Shown piece after piece: positions 1 to 7,286 of a stretch of DNA of 7,286 nt. Within the stretch, counting starts at the first letter, position 1. Each line of letters opens with the position of its first letter. The notes beneath the pieces were generated by a model. It did no database searches. It saw only the letters and a list, made by a program, of their open reading frames with translations, and was not told where the DNA came from. The DNA lies in assembly GCA_947458895.1 (NCBI GenBank), contig CANHBY010000057.1, positions 1 through 7,286 on the forward strand. Direction: 5' to 3'. This DNA is from Burkholderiales bacterium. Its GTDB lineage: Bacteria > Pseudomonadota > Gammaproteobacteria > Burkholderiales > Burkholderiaceae_C. A program made the translations under genes and the position numbers.

Positions 1-193
1 AGTGAAATGTCGTTTGATCGCGCCGCCATCAAGCCCGCTGGCTAGGCGCCACTGGAGTCACAAGCTTGGGCTATGACGACGAGAAGCAACGACGCCATCG
101 GGTTTGAGGGCCAGCGAGCAAGCGGCATTTGAGCCCTGACACGACACTAGGGCAGTAAGACACCGTTTTTCGCACCAAGGGATATCAACGCGT
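1..193. other. Leader region before the SPOR gene, no recognisable gene
   Basis: No gene is recognisable on either strand. Plus frame 1 is open from the window edge to a TAG at 43-45, giving only 14 residues ending IKPAG. This could be the tail of an upstream gene, but it does not resemble the end of FolC, the usual neighbour here. A 19-codon ATG frame at 73-132 has no family resemblance and is probably chance. A purine-rich AAGGGA at 177-182 may be the ribosome binding site for the next gene. No convincing sigma-70 promoter was found, although the operon promoter could lie here. Confidence 0.5.
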
Positions 194-895
<702 letters not shown>

Positions 896-901
896 CCCAC
901 C

Positions 902-1582
902 GTGGAATGGAGTTGGGTTGACGCAGTTCTCGCAGGCATTTTGCTGCTGTCGGTGGTGGTGGGTATGGTGCGCGGGCTGGTGTTTGAAATGATGTCACTT
1001 CTGGGTTGGTTGGTGGCCTATTTCGGGGCCCTGTGGTTGGCGCCTCAGTGGGCATCATGGCTGCCGGTTGGGCGGCCTGGCAGCGCCGAAAACGGGGCTG
1101 CTGCCTTGGTGATATCGTTTGTAGCGGTGTTGATCGTCTGGGGACTGATGTCGCGCTTGGTGCGCTGGTTGGTCCATGCCACGCCGCTGAGCCTGGTCGA
1201 TCGCTCACTGGGTGCCTCTTTTGGCCTTTTGCGTGGCGCCTTGATTGTGCTTTGCGTGGTCACGGCAGTGTCGTTCACACCCTGGGCTCAAGAAGCTCGG
1301 TGGCAATCTTCTCAGGGTGTACGTTGGGCTGGCGAGGCCCTGGCTTTGATCAAACCTTGGCTACCGGGCCTGTTCGAAAAGTCGTTGTCGGCCAGGAAAT
1401 GGTCTATTGGAGTGAGCTGCAAGGCGCAAAGCACAGCAATACCAGTAGGTATCACAGCGATACCAGTAGGTATTGCGAGCATTTGCAACGCCGCAGATCA
1501 CTTCAAGAGACCGTTTCATGGTTGGCAAGGGCTTTCCGAACAGGCCCTAGTAGCTGATCTGTCTCGTTTTATTTCCGTCTAG
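902..1582 (+). CDS. cvpA: CvpA family membrane protein with atypical C-terminal tail
   Basis: CvpA is an inner-membrane protein of the purF operon. It was named for its requirement in colicin V production in E. coli and has been linked to envelope stress tolerance; its biochemical role is not settled. Residues 1 to about 160 fit the family, with four hydrophobic segments at about 6-25, 30-50, 66-86 and 103-125, the early RGL motif, and the conserved VDRSLGASFGLLRGAL region (about 99-114). The usual family length is about 160-165 residues and this frame runs to 226. From residue 155 it reads through a palindromic element and gains a tail with a seven-residue repeat (AIPVGIT/AIPVGIA) and no family resemblance. 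GTG at 902 is the start: the preceding gene's TGA lies in the same frame nine bases upstream and no in-frame ATG is nearby. No clear Shine-Dalgarno sequence is visible, so initiation probably depends on coupling to the SPOR gene. The tail may be tolerated or may mark a damaged 3' end. Confidence 0.85.
   Translation: MEWSWVDAVLAGILLLSVVVGMVRGLVFEMMSLLGWLVAYFGALWLAPQWASWLPVGRPGSAENGAAALVISFVAVLIVWGLMSRLVRWLVHATPLSLVDRSLGASFGLLRGALIVLCVVTAVSFTPWAQEARWQSSQGVRWAGEALALIKPWLPGLFEKSLSARKWSIGVSCKAQSTAIPVGITAIPVGIASICNAADHFKRPFHGWQGLSEQALVADLSRFISV
1366..1547. repeat. 182-bp imperfect palindrome, MITE/REP-like element at the cvpA-purF junction
   Basis: The plus strand begins GGGCCTGTTCG at 1366 and ends with its exact reverse complement at 1537-1547. 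Read inward, the arms (about 88 bases each) match at roughly 70-75% by hand alignment, for example TGTTCG-AAAG, GAAA-GGTCT and GCAATACC in both. The centre is two copies of ATACCAGTAGGTAT (1439-1452 and 1460-1473), each itself a palindrome apart from its central AGTA, with a 21-bp period around a 5-base loop (1454-1458). Beyond the ends the match may continue weakly (CTAC at 1361-1364 against GTAG at 1550-1553 with one indel), so the boundary is uncertain. No clean target-site duplication is visible and no transposase is encoded. It could be a short non-autonomous element, a REP/BIME-like hairpin, or an inverted duplication of the cvpA end. The transcript would form a long hairpin just before purF. 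Confidence 0.75.
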
Positions 1583-1590
1583 CCTGAATG

Positions 1591-1595
1591 AAGGA
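1591..1595 (+). promoter_or_regulatory. Ribosome binding site of purF
   Basis: AAGGA lies nine bases before the purF ATG. It is the clearest Shine-Dalgarno in the plus-strand block and sits just outside the palindromic element, so purF keeps its own translation signal despite the disturbed end of cvpA. Confidence 0.7.
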
Positions 1596-1604
1596 TAACT
1601 TGCG

Positions 1605-3131
1605 ATGTGCGGCATTGTTGGCGTAATTTCACGCACCCCTGTGAACCAGTTGATCTACGACGCGCTGCTGCTCTTGCAGCACCGCGGGCAAGATGCCGCC
1701 GGCATCGTCACCATGCAAGACAACAAGTGCTTCATGCACAAGGCGCGGGGCATGGTGCGCGATGTCTTTCGTACACGCAACATGCGCGCCCTGCCAGGGG
1801 TCGTGGGCCTGGGCCAGGTTCGCTACCCCACGGCCGGCAACGCCTACAACGAAGAAGAAGCCCAACCCTTCTACGTCAACGCCCCCTTCGGCATTGTGCT
1901 GGTGCACAACGGCAACCTGACCAACGCTCACGCGCTCAAAAAAGAGCTGTTTGATGTCGACCGTCGTCACATCAACACCGACAGCGACACCGAGGTCTTG
2001 TTGAATGTGCTGGCCCACGAGCTCGAAAAGTCAGCCCGCGATTTACCGCTCACACCAGATGCCATCTTCAAAGCGGTCAGTGCCGTGCATCAACGCATCA
2101 AGGGCTCTTATGCCGTGATCGCCTTGATCGCTGGTCATGGGCTGCTGGCGTTTCGCGATCCATTTGGCATTCGCCCACTGTGTTTCGGGCGCGCCGACAT
2201 GCCGGATGGCCCCGAGGTGGTGGTAGCCAGTGAAAGTGTGGCAATCGAAGGCACCGGCCACCAAATCACACGCGACGTGGAACCCGGCGAGGCCATTTTC
2301 GTGGACCTTGAAGGAAACATGCATTCACGCCAGTGCGCGGCTCACCCCAGCCTTCACCCCTGCATGTTCGAGTTTGTCTACCTGGCCCGCCCCGACTCGG
2401 TGATGGACGGCATTTCGGTTTACCAGGCCCGGCTCAGCATGGGTGAGAGCCTCGCCAAGCGCGTGATCTCGACCATTCCTCCGAACGAAATCGATGTGGT
2501 CATCCCGATCCCCGAGTCCAGCCGCCCCTCGGCGATGCAGTTGGCTCAGCGTCTGGGCAAGCCTTACCGCGAAGGCTTCGTCAAGAATCGTTATGTGGGG
2601 CGCACCTTCATCATGCCGGGGCAGGGCGTACGGAAGAAGTCTGTGAGGCAAAAGCTCAATGCCATCGGGCTCGAATTCAAAGGCCGCAATGTACTGCTGG
2701 TCGATGACTCCATCGTCCGAGGCACCACCTCGAAAGAAATCGTGCAAATGGCCCGCGATGCGGGTGCCAACAAGGTTTACATGGCTTCTGCCGCGCCGCC
2801 TGTGCGCTTCCCCAACGTGTATGGCATTGACATGCCCACCAAAAGCGAACTGATCGCACACAACCGAACGCTTGAGGAAATCCGCCGGTTCATCGGTGCT
2901 GATGCCCTGATCTACCAAGATGTAGAAGCCATGAAACGCGTGGTCGGCGAGTTGAACCCGGAAGTGGTCGGTTTCGAAGCCTCGTGCTTCGACGGCAAAT
3001 ACATCACCGGCAACGTCAGCGCCGAAGACTTCGACACCATCTCGGCGCAACGCCAGACCCAAGGCGACGAAGACGACAACGCCATTCGCTCACGTCTGGT
3101 GCTGCCCAACCCCTCCTCGGAGCGTTCTTGA
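1605..3131 (+). CDS. purF: Amidophosphoribosyltransferase (glutamine PRPP amidotransferase)
   Basis: PurF catalyses the first committed step of purine synthesis, converting PRPP and glutamine to 5-phosphoribosylamine in the cytoplasm. The protein starts MCGIVGV; Cys2 becomes the N-terminal nucleophile after Met removal, as in class II (Ntn) glutamine amidotransferases. The glutaminase domain (about 2-235) includes QHRGQDAAGI (25-34), RYPTAG (73-78) and HNGNLTN (101-107). The phosphoribosyltransferase domain (about 260-470) has the PRPP-binding loop VLLVDDSIVRGTTS (363-376) and the SSRPSA segment (305-310). Length is 508 residues against about 505 in E. coli, so it is full length with no lesion. 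It lies 22 bp after the extended cvpA frame with its own ribosome binding site, and its stop overlaps the metZ start by one base. No PurR-like operator was recognised. Confidence 0.98.
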   Translation: MCGIVGVISRTPVNQLIYDALLLLQHRGQDAAGIVTMQDNKCFMHKARGMVRDVFRTRNMRALPGVVGLGQVRYPTAGNAYNEEEAQPFYVNAPFGIVLVHNGNLTNAHALKKELFDVDRRHINTDSDTEVLLNVLAHELEKSARDLPLTPDAIFKAVSAVHQRIKGSYAVIALIAGHGLLAFRDPFGIRPLCFGRADMPDGPEVVVASESVAIEGTGHQITRDVEPGEAIFVDLEGNMHSRQCAAHPSLHPCMFEFVYLARPDSVMDGISVYQARLSMGESLAKRVISTIPPNEIDVVIPIPESSRPSAMQLAQRLGKPYREGFVKNRYVGRTFIMPGQGVRKKSVRQKLNAIGLEFKGRNVLLVDDSIVRGTTSKEIVQMARDAGANKVYMASAAPPVRFPNVYGIDMPTKSELIAHNRTLEEIRRFIGADALIYQDVEAMKRVVGELNPEVVGFEASCFDGKYITGNVSAEDFDTISAQRQTQGDEDDNAIRSRLVLPNPSSERS

Positions 3132-4378
3132 TGAGTAACGCCCACTCGAAGCCTCAAGGCATTGCCCGTGTGGCACTGCCTGAGGGCGTTCATCCCGACA
3201 CACTGGCCGTGCGTGAGGGCCTGCCCCCCAGCCAATGGGGCGAGAACTCTGAAGCGCTCTATCTCACCAGTAGCTTCGTGCACCCGAACGCAGCAACGGC
3301 CGCAGCGCGCTTTGCCAACGAGGAAGAAGCCTTCGTTTACTCGCGCTTCAGCAACCCCACCGTGGCCATGTTCGAGCGGCGCCTCGCCGCCATGGAGGGC
3401 ACAGAGGCCTGTATTGGAACATCGAGCGGCATGGCCGCCATCCTCTTGACTGGCATGGCCTTGCTCAAGGCTGGCGACCATGTGGTCTGCTCACAAAGCG
3501 TTTTCGGCTCCACCATCGGCCTGTTCGGCCGGGAGTTTGCCAAGTTTGGTGTTCAAACAAGCTTTGTGTCGCAAACCGACCCGAACGCTTGGCGCGCTGC
3601 CATCACGCCCAACACCCGGCTGTTGTTCGCTGAATCGCCCACCAACCCCCTGACTGAGATTTGCGACATCCGCGCCCTGGCCGCCATTGCCCATGAGGCT
3701 GGTGCCTTGCTGGCTGTCGACAACTGCTTTTGCTCTCCTGCCTTGCAGCGCCCCATCGAAATGGGCGCTGACATCATCATTCACTCCGGCACCAAATACC
3801 TCGATGGCCAAGGGCGTGTGGTAGCAGGTGCTGTTTGCAGCTCAGAAGCCTTGATTCGCGACAAGTTTGTGCCGGTATTGCGAACGGCGGGCATGTCGCT
3901 CTCACCCTTCAACGCTTGGGTGGTTCTGAAGGGCCTCGAGACCCTGAGTTTGCGCATGGTGGCTCAAAGCCAGAAAGCCCAACAGTTGGCCGAGTGGCTA
4001 CAACAGCAACCTCAGGTATCTCATGTTCACTACCCTGGGTTGAAGGACCATCCCCAACACGAGCTCGCCATGGCCCAGCAGTCAGGCCACGGTGGCGCCG
4101 TGATTTCGTTCGAGGTCAAGGCCGAGCCTCATGAACTGCGCGAGCGAGCCTTTCTCGTCATCGACCACACACAAATCTGCTCCATCACCGCCAACCTGGG
4201 TGACACCAAGACCACCATCACCCATCCGGCCAGCACCTCCCACGGCCGCCTGACTGAAGCTCAGCGTCAGGCTGCAGGCATCTCCCAGGGCCTGATCCGC
4301 GTGGCCATGGGCCTGGAGCATGTGCCAGACATTCAGGCCGACTTGTTGCGAGGGCTCTCGTCGCTCAAGGCCGGCTAA
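3131..4378 (+). CDS. metZ: O-succinylhomoserine sulfhydrylase (PLP-dependent)
   Basis: MetZ makes homocysteine from an activated homoserine ester and sulfide, in the cytoplasm, feeding methionine synthesis. The 415-residue protein belongs to the Cys/Met metabolism PLP enzyme family. Visible are YSRFSNPT (70-77, whose Tyr and Arg contact the cofactor phosphate of the partner subunit), the glycine-rich SSGMAAI (98-104), AVDNCF (195-200) with the Asp that contacts the pyridine nitrogen, and HSGTKYLDGQG (218-228) with PLP-binding Lys222. The ATG at 3131 shares its A with the purF stop (TGATG), which suggests coupled translation and settles the start; the open frame extends upstream inside purF but that part is shadow. 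The purF-metZ neighbourhood and the HSGTKYLDGQGRV sequence favour MetZ over MetB, MetC or MetY. Use of the succinyl rather than the acetyl ester is inferred from family and context. Confidence 0.92.
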   Translation: MSNAHSKPQGIARVALPEGVHPDTLAVREGLPPSQWGENSEALYLTSSFVHPNAATAAARFANEEEAFVYSRFSNPTVAMFERRLAAMEGTEACIGTSSGMAAILLTGMALLKAGDHVVCSQSVFGSTIGLFGREFAKFGVQTSFVSQTDPNAWRAAITPNTRLLFAESPTNPLTEICDIRALAAIAHEAGALLAVDNCFCSPALQRPIEMGADIIIHSGTKYLDGQGRVVAGAVCSSEALIRDKFVPVLRTAGMSLSPFNAWVVLKGLETLSLRMVAQSQKAQQLAEWLQQQPQVSHVHYPGLKDHPQHELAMAQQSGHGGAVISFEVKAEPHELRERAFLVIDHTQICSITANLGDTKTTITHPASTSHGRLTEAQRQAAGISQGLIRVAMGLEHVPDIQADLLRGLSSLKAG

Positions 4379-4440
4379 AAGATCGTTGTAAGAGGCCTTT
4401 GTAGGAGACGTTTACAGAACCTGGTCGTCAGGCCCAGGGC

Positions 4441-4833
4441 TCAAATGGTCGCTGTATGACGACCTTGCGTTTGCTCGCGGGCAGTTTGGCACCTCACACA
4501 TGAAACAACCCACGGACGAGCGCGCAGCCGGAGGAATTCAATCGGCTCGCCGCAATCCCGGCACAGGCCAAAATCACTTCGATCCATGCGCTCCAGCGCC
4601 AGGGTGATGGCCGCAAAATCGGCCATCATCTGCTCGGTGCGAATCTGGTCGATGTCGCGCTCAGAATCCTGCTGAGCAGCATCATCAACGTCCTTCTCAA
4701 TCAGTTCACGGGCATGCTCCACACGCGAGACATCGCCCAGCTGGCCCTCGAGCTGGCGTTTGAGCTCATCACGCTGAGCGGCCAGGGCAACACGCAACTC
4801 CGCGAGCTGATCGGTAGAAAGGTGGGATGGCAT
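4441..4833 (-). CDS. TraR/DksA family zinc-finger transcription factor, DksA-like
   Basis: This 130-residue protein resembles DksA, which enters the RNA polymerase secondary channel and, with ppGpp, adjusts promoter choice. It has a predicted coiled coil at about 7-85 and a C-terminal four-cysteine zinc finger: Cys91 and Cys94 in CRDCG, Cys112 and Cys115 in CVRC, with the conserved RLRARP (102-107) between. At the coiled-coil tip it keeps the DxxDxA pattern (DVDDAA, 48-53) that DksA needs for activity. It lacks some N-terminal residues of E. coli DksA (151 aa), so it is probably a short paralogue rather than the main DksA. The ATG at 4831-4833 has GGAG six bases upstream. An in-frame GTG (4876-4878) would add 15 residues but has no clear binding site. 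It lies downstream of accD on the same strand and converges with metZ. Confidence 0.85.
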   Translation of the reverse strand: MPSHLSTDQLAELRVALAAQRDELKRQLEGQLGDVSRVEHARELIEKDVDDAAQQDSERDIDQIRTEQMMADFAAITLALERMDRSDFGLCRDCGEPIEFLRLRARPWVVSCVRCQTAREQTQGRHTATI

Positions 4834-4839
4834 GACGAG

Positions 4840-4843
4840 CTCC
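4840..4843 (-). promoter_or_regulatory. Ribosome binding site that sets the DksA-like start
   Basis: On the minus strand GGAG is followed by six bases (CTCGTC) and then ATG. This spacing supports the shorter 130-residue product over the GTG start 45 bp upstream. Confidence 0.65.
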
Positions 4844-5002
4844 AAGGGCAAAGGCATCAATGAAGATGCTGAGCCCACCCGGTATTCTGGAGCTTGAGGC
4901 TGCTCAAACCTTTTGACGGCCTGCGCCGTGATCAGCGCACTTGCCAGTAAGAGATGTATCGGCAGGCGCTGAGCATTCGGCGTCCACCAAGCCCGAGCGC
5001 AG

Positions 5003-5875
5003 TCAGGCCACAGCGTCAGCGCTCTGGCGCTGCAACATGGCCACCAGACGAGCTACCGTGGAGCGCAGCTCGCGACGGTCCACGATCATGTCAACCGCTC
5101 CCGTTTGAATCAAGAATTCAGCGCGCTGGAAACCCTCTGGCAGGGTTTCGCGAACGGTGTTCTCAATGACACGTGGGCCCGCGAAACCAATCAGGGCCTT
5201 GGGCTCGGCAATCACCACATCTCCCATGAACGCGAAACCCGCCGAAACGCCACCCATGGTGGGATCGGCCAGCACGCTGATATAGGGCAATCGGGCTTTG
5301 GCCAAGCGAGTCAGAGAAGCATTGGTTTTGGCCATTTGCATCAGGCTCAAAAGGCCCTCTTGCATGCGCGCACCACCCGTCGCCGTGAAGCTGACAAAGG
5401 GAGTTTTTTGCTCGATGGCGGCCTCAACACCCCGCACAAAGCGCTCACCCACTACAGAGCCCATGGAACCACCCATGAATTCAAACTCAAAGCAGGCAGC
5501 CACAACAGCCATGCTGCACACCGCGCCACCCATGACCACCAAGGCGTCGGTTTCGCCGGTGTTTTCCATGGCCTCTTTGAGCCGCTCGGTGTATTTCCTG
5601 CTGTCCTTGAACTTCAGAGGGTCGACCGGAACGACCTCTTGGCCAATCTCAAAACGGCCCTCGGGGTCGAGGAAGGCGTCGAGCCGGGCTCGAGCGCCAA
5701 TGCGGTGGTGGTGGCCACACTTGGGGCACACATTGACGTTTTGCTCGAGGTCGGTTTTGTAGAGCACCGTCTCGCACGATGGACACTTACTCCACAGGCC
5801 CTCGGGCACCGTGCGGCGATCAGAGCGGTCGCTTTGCTGCATCTGGGGTGGCAGCAATTTCTCAAGCCAACTCAT
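5003..5875 (-). CDS. accD: Acetyl-CoA carboxylase carboxyltransferase subunit beta
   Basis: AccD pairs with AccA to form the carboxyltransferase that moves CO2 from carboxybiotin (on AccB) to acetyl-CoA, making malonyl-CoA for fatty acids. The 290-residue protein opens [10 protein letters not shown] and has the N-terminal four-cysteine zinc ribbon (Cys31, 34, 50, 53). The crotonase-fold carboxyltransferase domain follows, with TGGARMQEG (166-174), [16 protein letters not shown] (204-219) and GFAGPRVIE (230-238), which belong to the acyl-CoA binding and oxyanion region. AAAGGA at 5881-5886 (minus strand) lies five bases before the ATG. It is separated from trpA by 44 bp on the same strand, probably as the third gene of a trpB-trpA-accD operon. 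The gene usually following it, folC, is not found downstream; the DksA-like gene is there instead, after a gap of about 170 bp. Confidence 0.98.
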   Translation of the reverse strand: MSWLEKLLPPQMQQSDRSDRRTVPEGLWSKCPSCETVLYKTDLEQNVNVCPKCGHHHRIGARARLDAFLDPEGRFEIGQEVVPVDPLKFKDSRKYTERLKEAMENTGETDALVVMGGAVCSMAVVAACFEFEFMGGSMGSVVGERFVRGVEAAIEQKTPFVSFTATGGARMQEGLLSLMQMAKTNASLTRLAKARLPYISVLADPTMGGVSAGFAFMGDVVIAEPKALIGFAGPRVIENTVRETLPEGFQRAEFLIQTGAVDMIVDRRELRSTVARLVAMLQRQSADAVA

Positions 5876-5919
5876 GGTGATCCTTTCAATGTTTTACGAT
5901 CTAACGGCCCCGGCCAGGC

Positions 5920-6717
5920 TCAGGCATCCAGGGCTTGGCGGATTTCAGCGATGAAACAAGCCGCAGCTTCGGCGACCTTGTTGCGTGGCTGAAGCTCGAG
6001 GTGCTGCACCAAGGCCGAGCCAATGACCACCGCATCAGCCACAGCAGCCACCGCGCGCGCTGTTTTGGCATCACGAATACCGAATCCTACGCCCACAGGC
6101 ACCTTCACGTGGCGCTGAATGCGGGGGATCATTTCAGCCACGGCTGAGATGTCAAGATTGGCCGCTCCCGTCACGCCCCGAAGCGACACGTAATACACGT
6201 AGCCACTGGCAATTCGGCCCAGCGTCTGCATGCGCGCCTCAGAGGAGGTGGGCGCCAGCAGAAAAATCAGGTCAAGCCCCTGAGACCTGAGCCTCAAGGC
6301 GAAATCTTCGCATTCTTCAGGGGGGTAGTCGACCACCAGCACCCCATCGACGCCAGCCGCCTTGGCATCCGTGACAAAGCGGTCGATGCCATAGCGCTCG
6401 ATCGGGTTGGCATAGCCCATCAACACCACCGGCGTATCGGCATGAATGCCCCGGAAGGCCGAGACGACTTCCAAAACCTGTGGCAGACCGGTACCCTGGG
6501 CCAGTGCACGCTCGGCGGCTTTTTGAATCACCGGCCCATCGGCCATGGGGTCCGAAAACGGCACACCGAGCTCAATCACATCGGCCCCAGCATCGGCCAT
6601 GGCACGCAAAATTTCAACGCTGGCGGCAATATCAGGGTCACCGGCCGCGACATAGGGGATCAAGGCCTTGCGGCCTTCTTTCTGGAGCCGCTCAAAGGTG
6701 GCTTGAATACGGCTCAT
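5920..6717 (-). CDS. trpA: Tryptophan synthase alpha chain
   Basis: TrpA cleaves indole-3-glycerol phosphate to indole and glyceraldehyde-3-phosphate; indole is then channelled to TrpB. The 265-residue TIM-barrel protein carries both catalytic residues at the E. coli numbering: Glu49 (in [12 protein letters not shown], 46-57) and Asp60 (in MADGP, 58-62). The phosphate-binding region shows [11 protein letters not shown] (175-185) and GVGFGI (209-214). The ATG at 6715-6717 gives the usual [11 protein letters not shown] start and overlaps the trpB stop as ATGA. A longer frame upstream runs inside trpB and is rejected. AAGG lies a few bases before the ATG. The protein is full length with no lesion. 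Confidence 0.98.
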   Translation of the reverse strand: MSRIQATFERLQKEGRKALIPYVAAGDPDIAASVEILRAMADAGADVIELGVPFSDPMADGPVIQKAAERALAQGTGLPQVLEVVSAFRGIHADTPVVLMGYANPIERYGIDRFVTDAKAAGVDGVLVVDYPPEECEDFALRLRSQGLDLIFLLAPTSSEARMQTLGRIASGYVYYVSLRGVTGAANLDISAVAEMIPRIQRHVKVPVGVGFGIRDAKTARAVAAVADAVVIGSALVQHLELQPRNKVAEAAACFIAEIRQALDA

Positions 6718-7286
6718 GAAGACACCTTGGATGAAGAGGGCTGCATCACCACCGGGGCCGCAGCACCCTTGACGCTTTGGCCTCGGCACGAAGGGCGGCA
6801 GAAGAATTCGGCATTCGACAAATCGGCCACGGTGCCAATGTCTTTATCACCTCGCCCGGAGAGATTGATCAGCAGGTGCTGATCGGGACGCATGGTGGGA
6901 GCCATTTTGATGGCATGAGCCACCGCATGGGCGGACTCCAGCGCTGGAATGATGCCTTCGGTACGGCAAAGCCGATGGAAGGCGCTCAGGGCCTCGGAGT
7001 CTGTCACACCCACATATTCAGCTCGCCCAATGTCTTTGAGGTAAGCATGCTCAGGCCCCACACCCGGGTAGTCCAGGCCAGCCGACACCGAATGGGTTTC
7101 GGTGATTTGCCCTTGGGCATCTTGCAGCAGGTAGGTTCGGTTGCCATGCAATACCCCAGGCGTTCCCGCCGACAGGCTGGCGGCATGCCGACCGGTTTCC
7201 AGACCCTCGCCCGCCGCCTCGACACCCACCAAGCGGGTCGATTCAAAGGGAATGTAGGGGTAAAAAATGCCCATGGCGTTACTGCC
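6714..7286 (-). CDS. trpB: Tryptophan synthase beta chain, C-terminal part (runs off window)
   Basis: TrpB is the PLP enzyme that condenses indole with serine to give tryptophan, in an alpha2beta2 complex with TrpA. Only the last 190 residues are in the window. They open inside the phosphate-cradle motif: GSNA are the first four visible residues, followed by MGIFYPYI. The frame continues with [17 protein letters not shown] (about 61-77), [12 protein letters not shown] (about 110-121) and NLSGRGDKD (about 142-150). The family is usually about 400 residues, so slightly more than half lies beyond the right edge, including the PLP lysine. The C-terminus has a tail after GRGDKD that includes [12 protein letters not shown], as I recall from Burkholderiales TrpB, plus a Ser-rich end. 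The stop overlaps the trpA start by 4 bp (6714-6717). Confidence 0.97.
   Translation of the reverse strand, partial: GSNAMGIFYPYIPFESTRLVGVEAAGEGLETGRHAASLSAGTPGVLHGNRTYLLQDAQGQITETHSVSAGLDYPGVGPEHAYLKDIGRAEYVGVTDSEALSAFHRLCRTEGIIPALESAHAVAHAIKMAPTMRPDQHLLINLSGRGDKDIGTVADLSNAEFFCRPSCRGQSVKGAAAPVVMQPSSSKVSS

Noticed and set aside
129..160. TTGAGC as a possible -35 box before the SPOR gene
   Set aside because: No acceptable -10 hexamer at 16-18 bp spacing.
1366..1547. CRISPR repeat or integron attC site reading of the palindrome
   Set aside because: There are only two tandem 14-base copies, with no regular spacers, and no attC core sites or integrase.
2325..3062. 245-codon open frame on the minus strand opposite purF
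   Set aside because: It lies entirely within purF, has no family resemblance and is explained by GC-rich codon bias of the opposite strand.
2984..3130. 49-codon upstream extension of metZ
   Set aside because: It overlaps purF in another frame and is Arg-rich shadow sequence; the ATG at 3131 overlapping the purF stop gives the normal MetZ N-terminus.
4379..4440. Possible terminator between the convergent metZ and DksA-like genes
   Set aside because: Only weak short stems (for example CCTGG/CCAGG around 4420-4440) without a following T run on either strand.
4890..4906. Small hairpin TTGAG-GCTG-CTCAA upstream of the DksA-like gene
   Set aside because: A five-base stem with a four-base loop is expected by chance, and it has no proper T tract in the accD direction.
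5105..5992. 295-codon plus-strand open frame opposite accD and the trpA end
   Set aside because: It is antisense to strongly conserved accD and crosses into trpA; it has no recognisable domain or ribosome binding site.
6718..6789. 24-codon upstream extension of trpA
   Set aside because: It lies within trpB; the ATG at 6715-6717 gives the standard TrpA start and places Glu49 and Asp60 at the expected numbers.

Overview
The window is a stretch of ordinary biosynthetic genes from a betaproteobacterium, most likely order Burkholderiales and possibly Comamonadaceae. This is inferred from the GC-rich codon use, the SPOR protein/cvpA/purF/metZ order, the trpB-trpA-accD order and the protein sequences; no database search was possible. 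No phage, CRISPR array, toxin system, tRNA or rRNA was recognised.

Layout. Bases 1-193 hold no recognisable gene. Then comes a plus-strand block, very probably one operon: a DedD-type SPOR-domain cell-envelope protein (194-895), the membrane protein CvpA (902-1582), the first enzyme of purine synthesis PurF (1605-3131), and the PLP enzyme MetZ for sulfur assimilation into homocysteine (3131-4378). A minus-strand block faces it: a small DksA-like zinc-finger protein (4441-4833), the acetyl-CoA carboxylase beta subunit AccD (5003-5875), tryptophan synthase alpha TrpA (5920-6717) and the C-terminal 190 residues of tryptophan synthase beta TrpB (6714 to the window edge). The two blocks converge on a 62-bp gap (4379-4440) with no convincing terminator.

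How the genes work together. TrpB and TrpA form one enzyme complex and their genes overlap by 4 bp, so they are probably translationally coupled. AccD commits acetyl-CoA to fatty-acid synthesis and is a frequent neighbour of trpBA. PurF consumes PRPP and glutamine to start purine synthesis; CvpA and the SPOR protein are conserved companions in its operon. MetZ starts on the last base of the purF stop codon, so it is probably coupled to purF.

Two things are unusual. First, the cvpA/purF junction contains a 182-bp imperfect palindrome (about 1366-1547) whose two arms are diverged copies of one another. It overlaps the normal end of cvpA and adds about 60 atypical residues to CvpA. It looks like a MITE- or REP-like element, or an old inverted duplication. 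Second, in related bacteria the order is typically trpB-trpA-accD-folC-SPOR gene-cvpA-purF-metZ, all in one direction. Here the two halves face each other and folC is absent from both places where it would be expected, which suggests that an inversion or relocation split the cluster.
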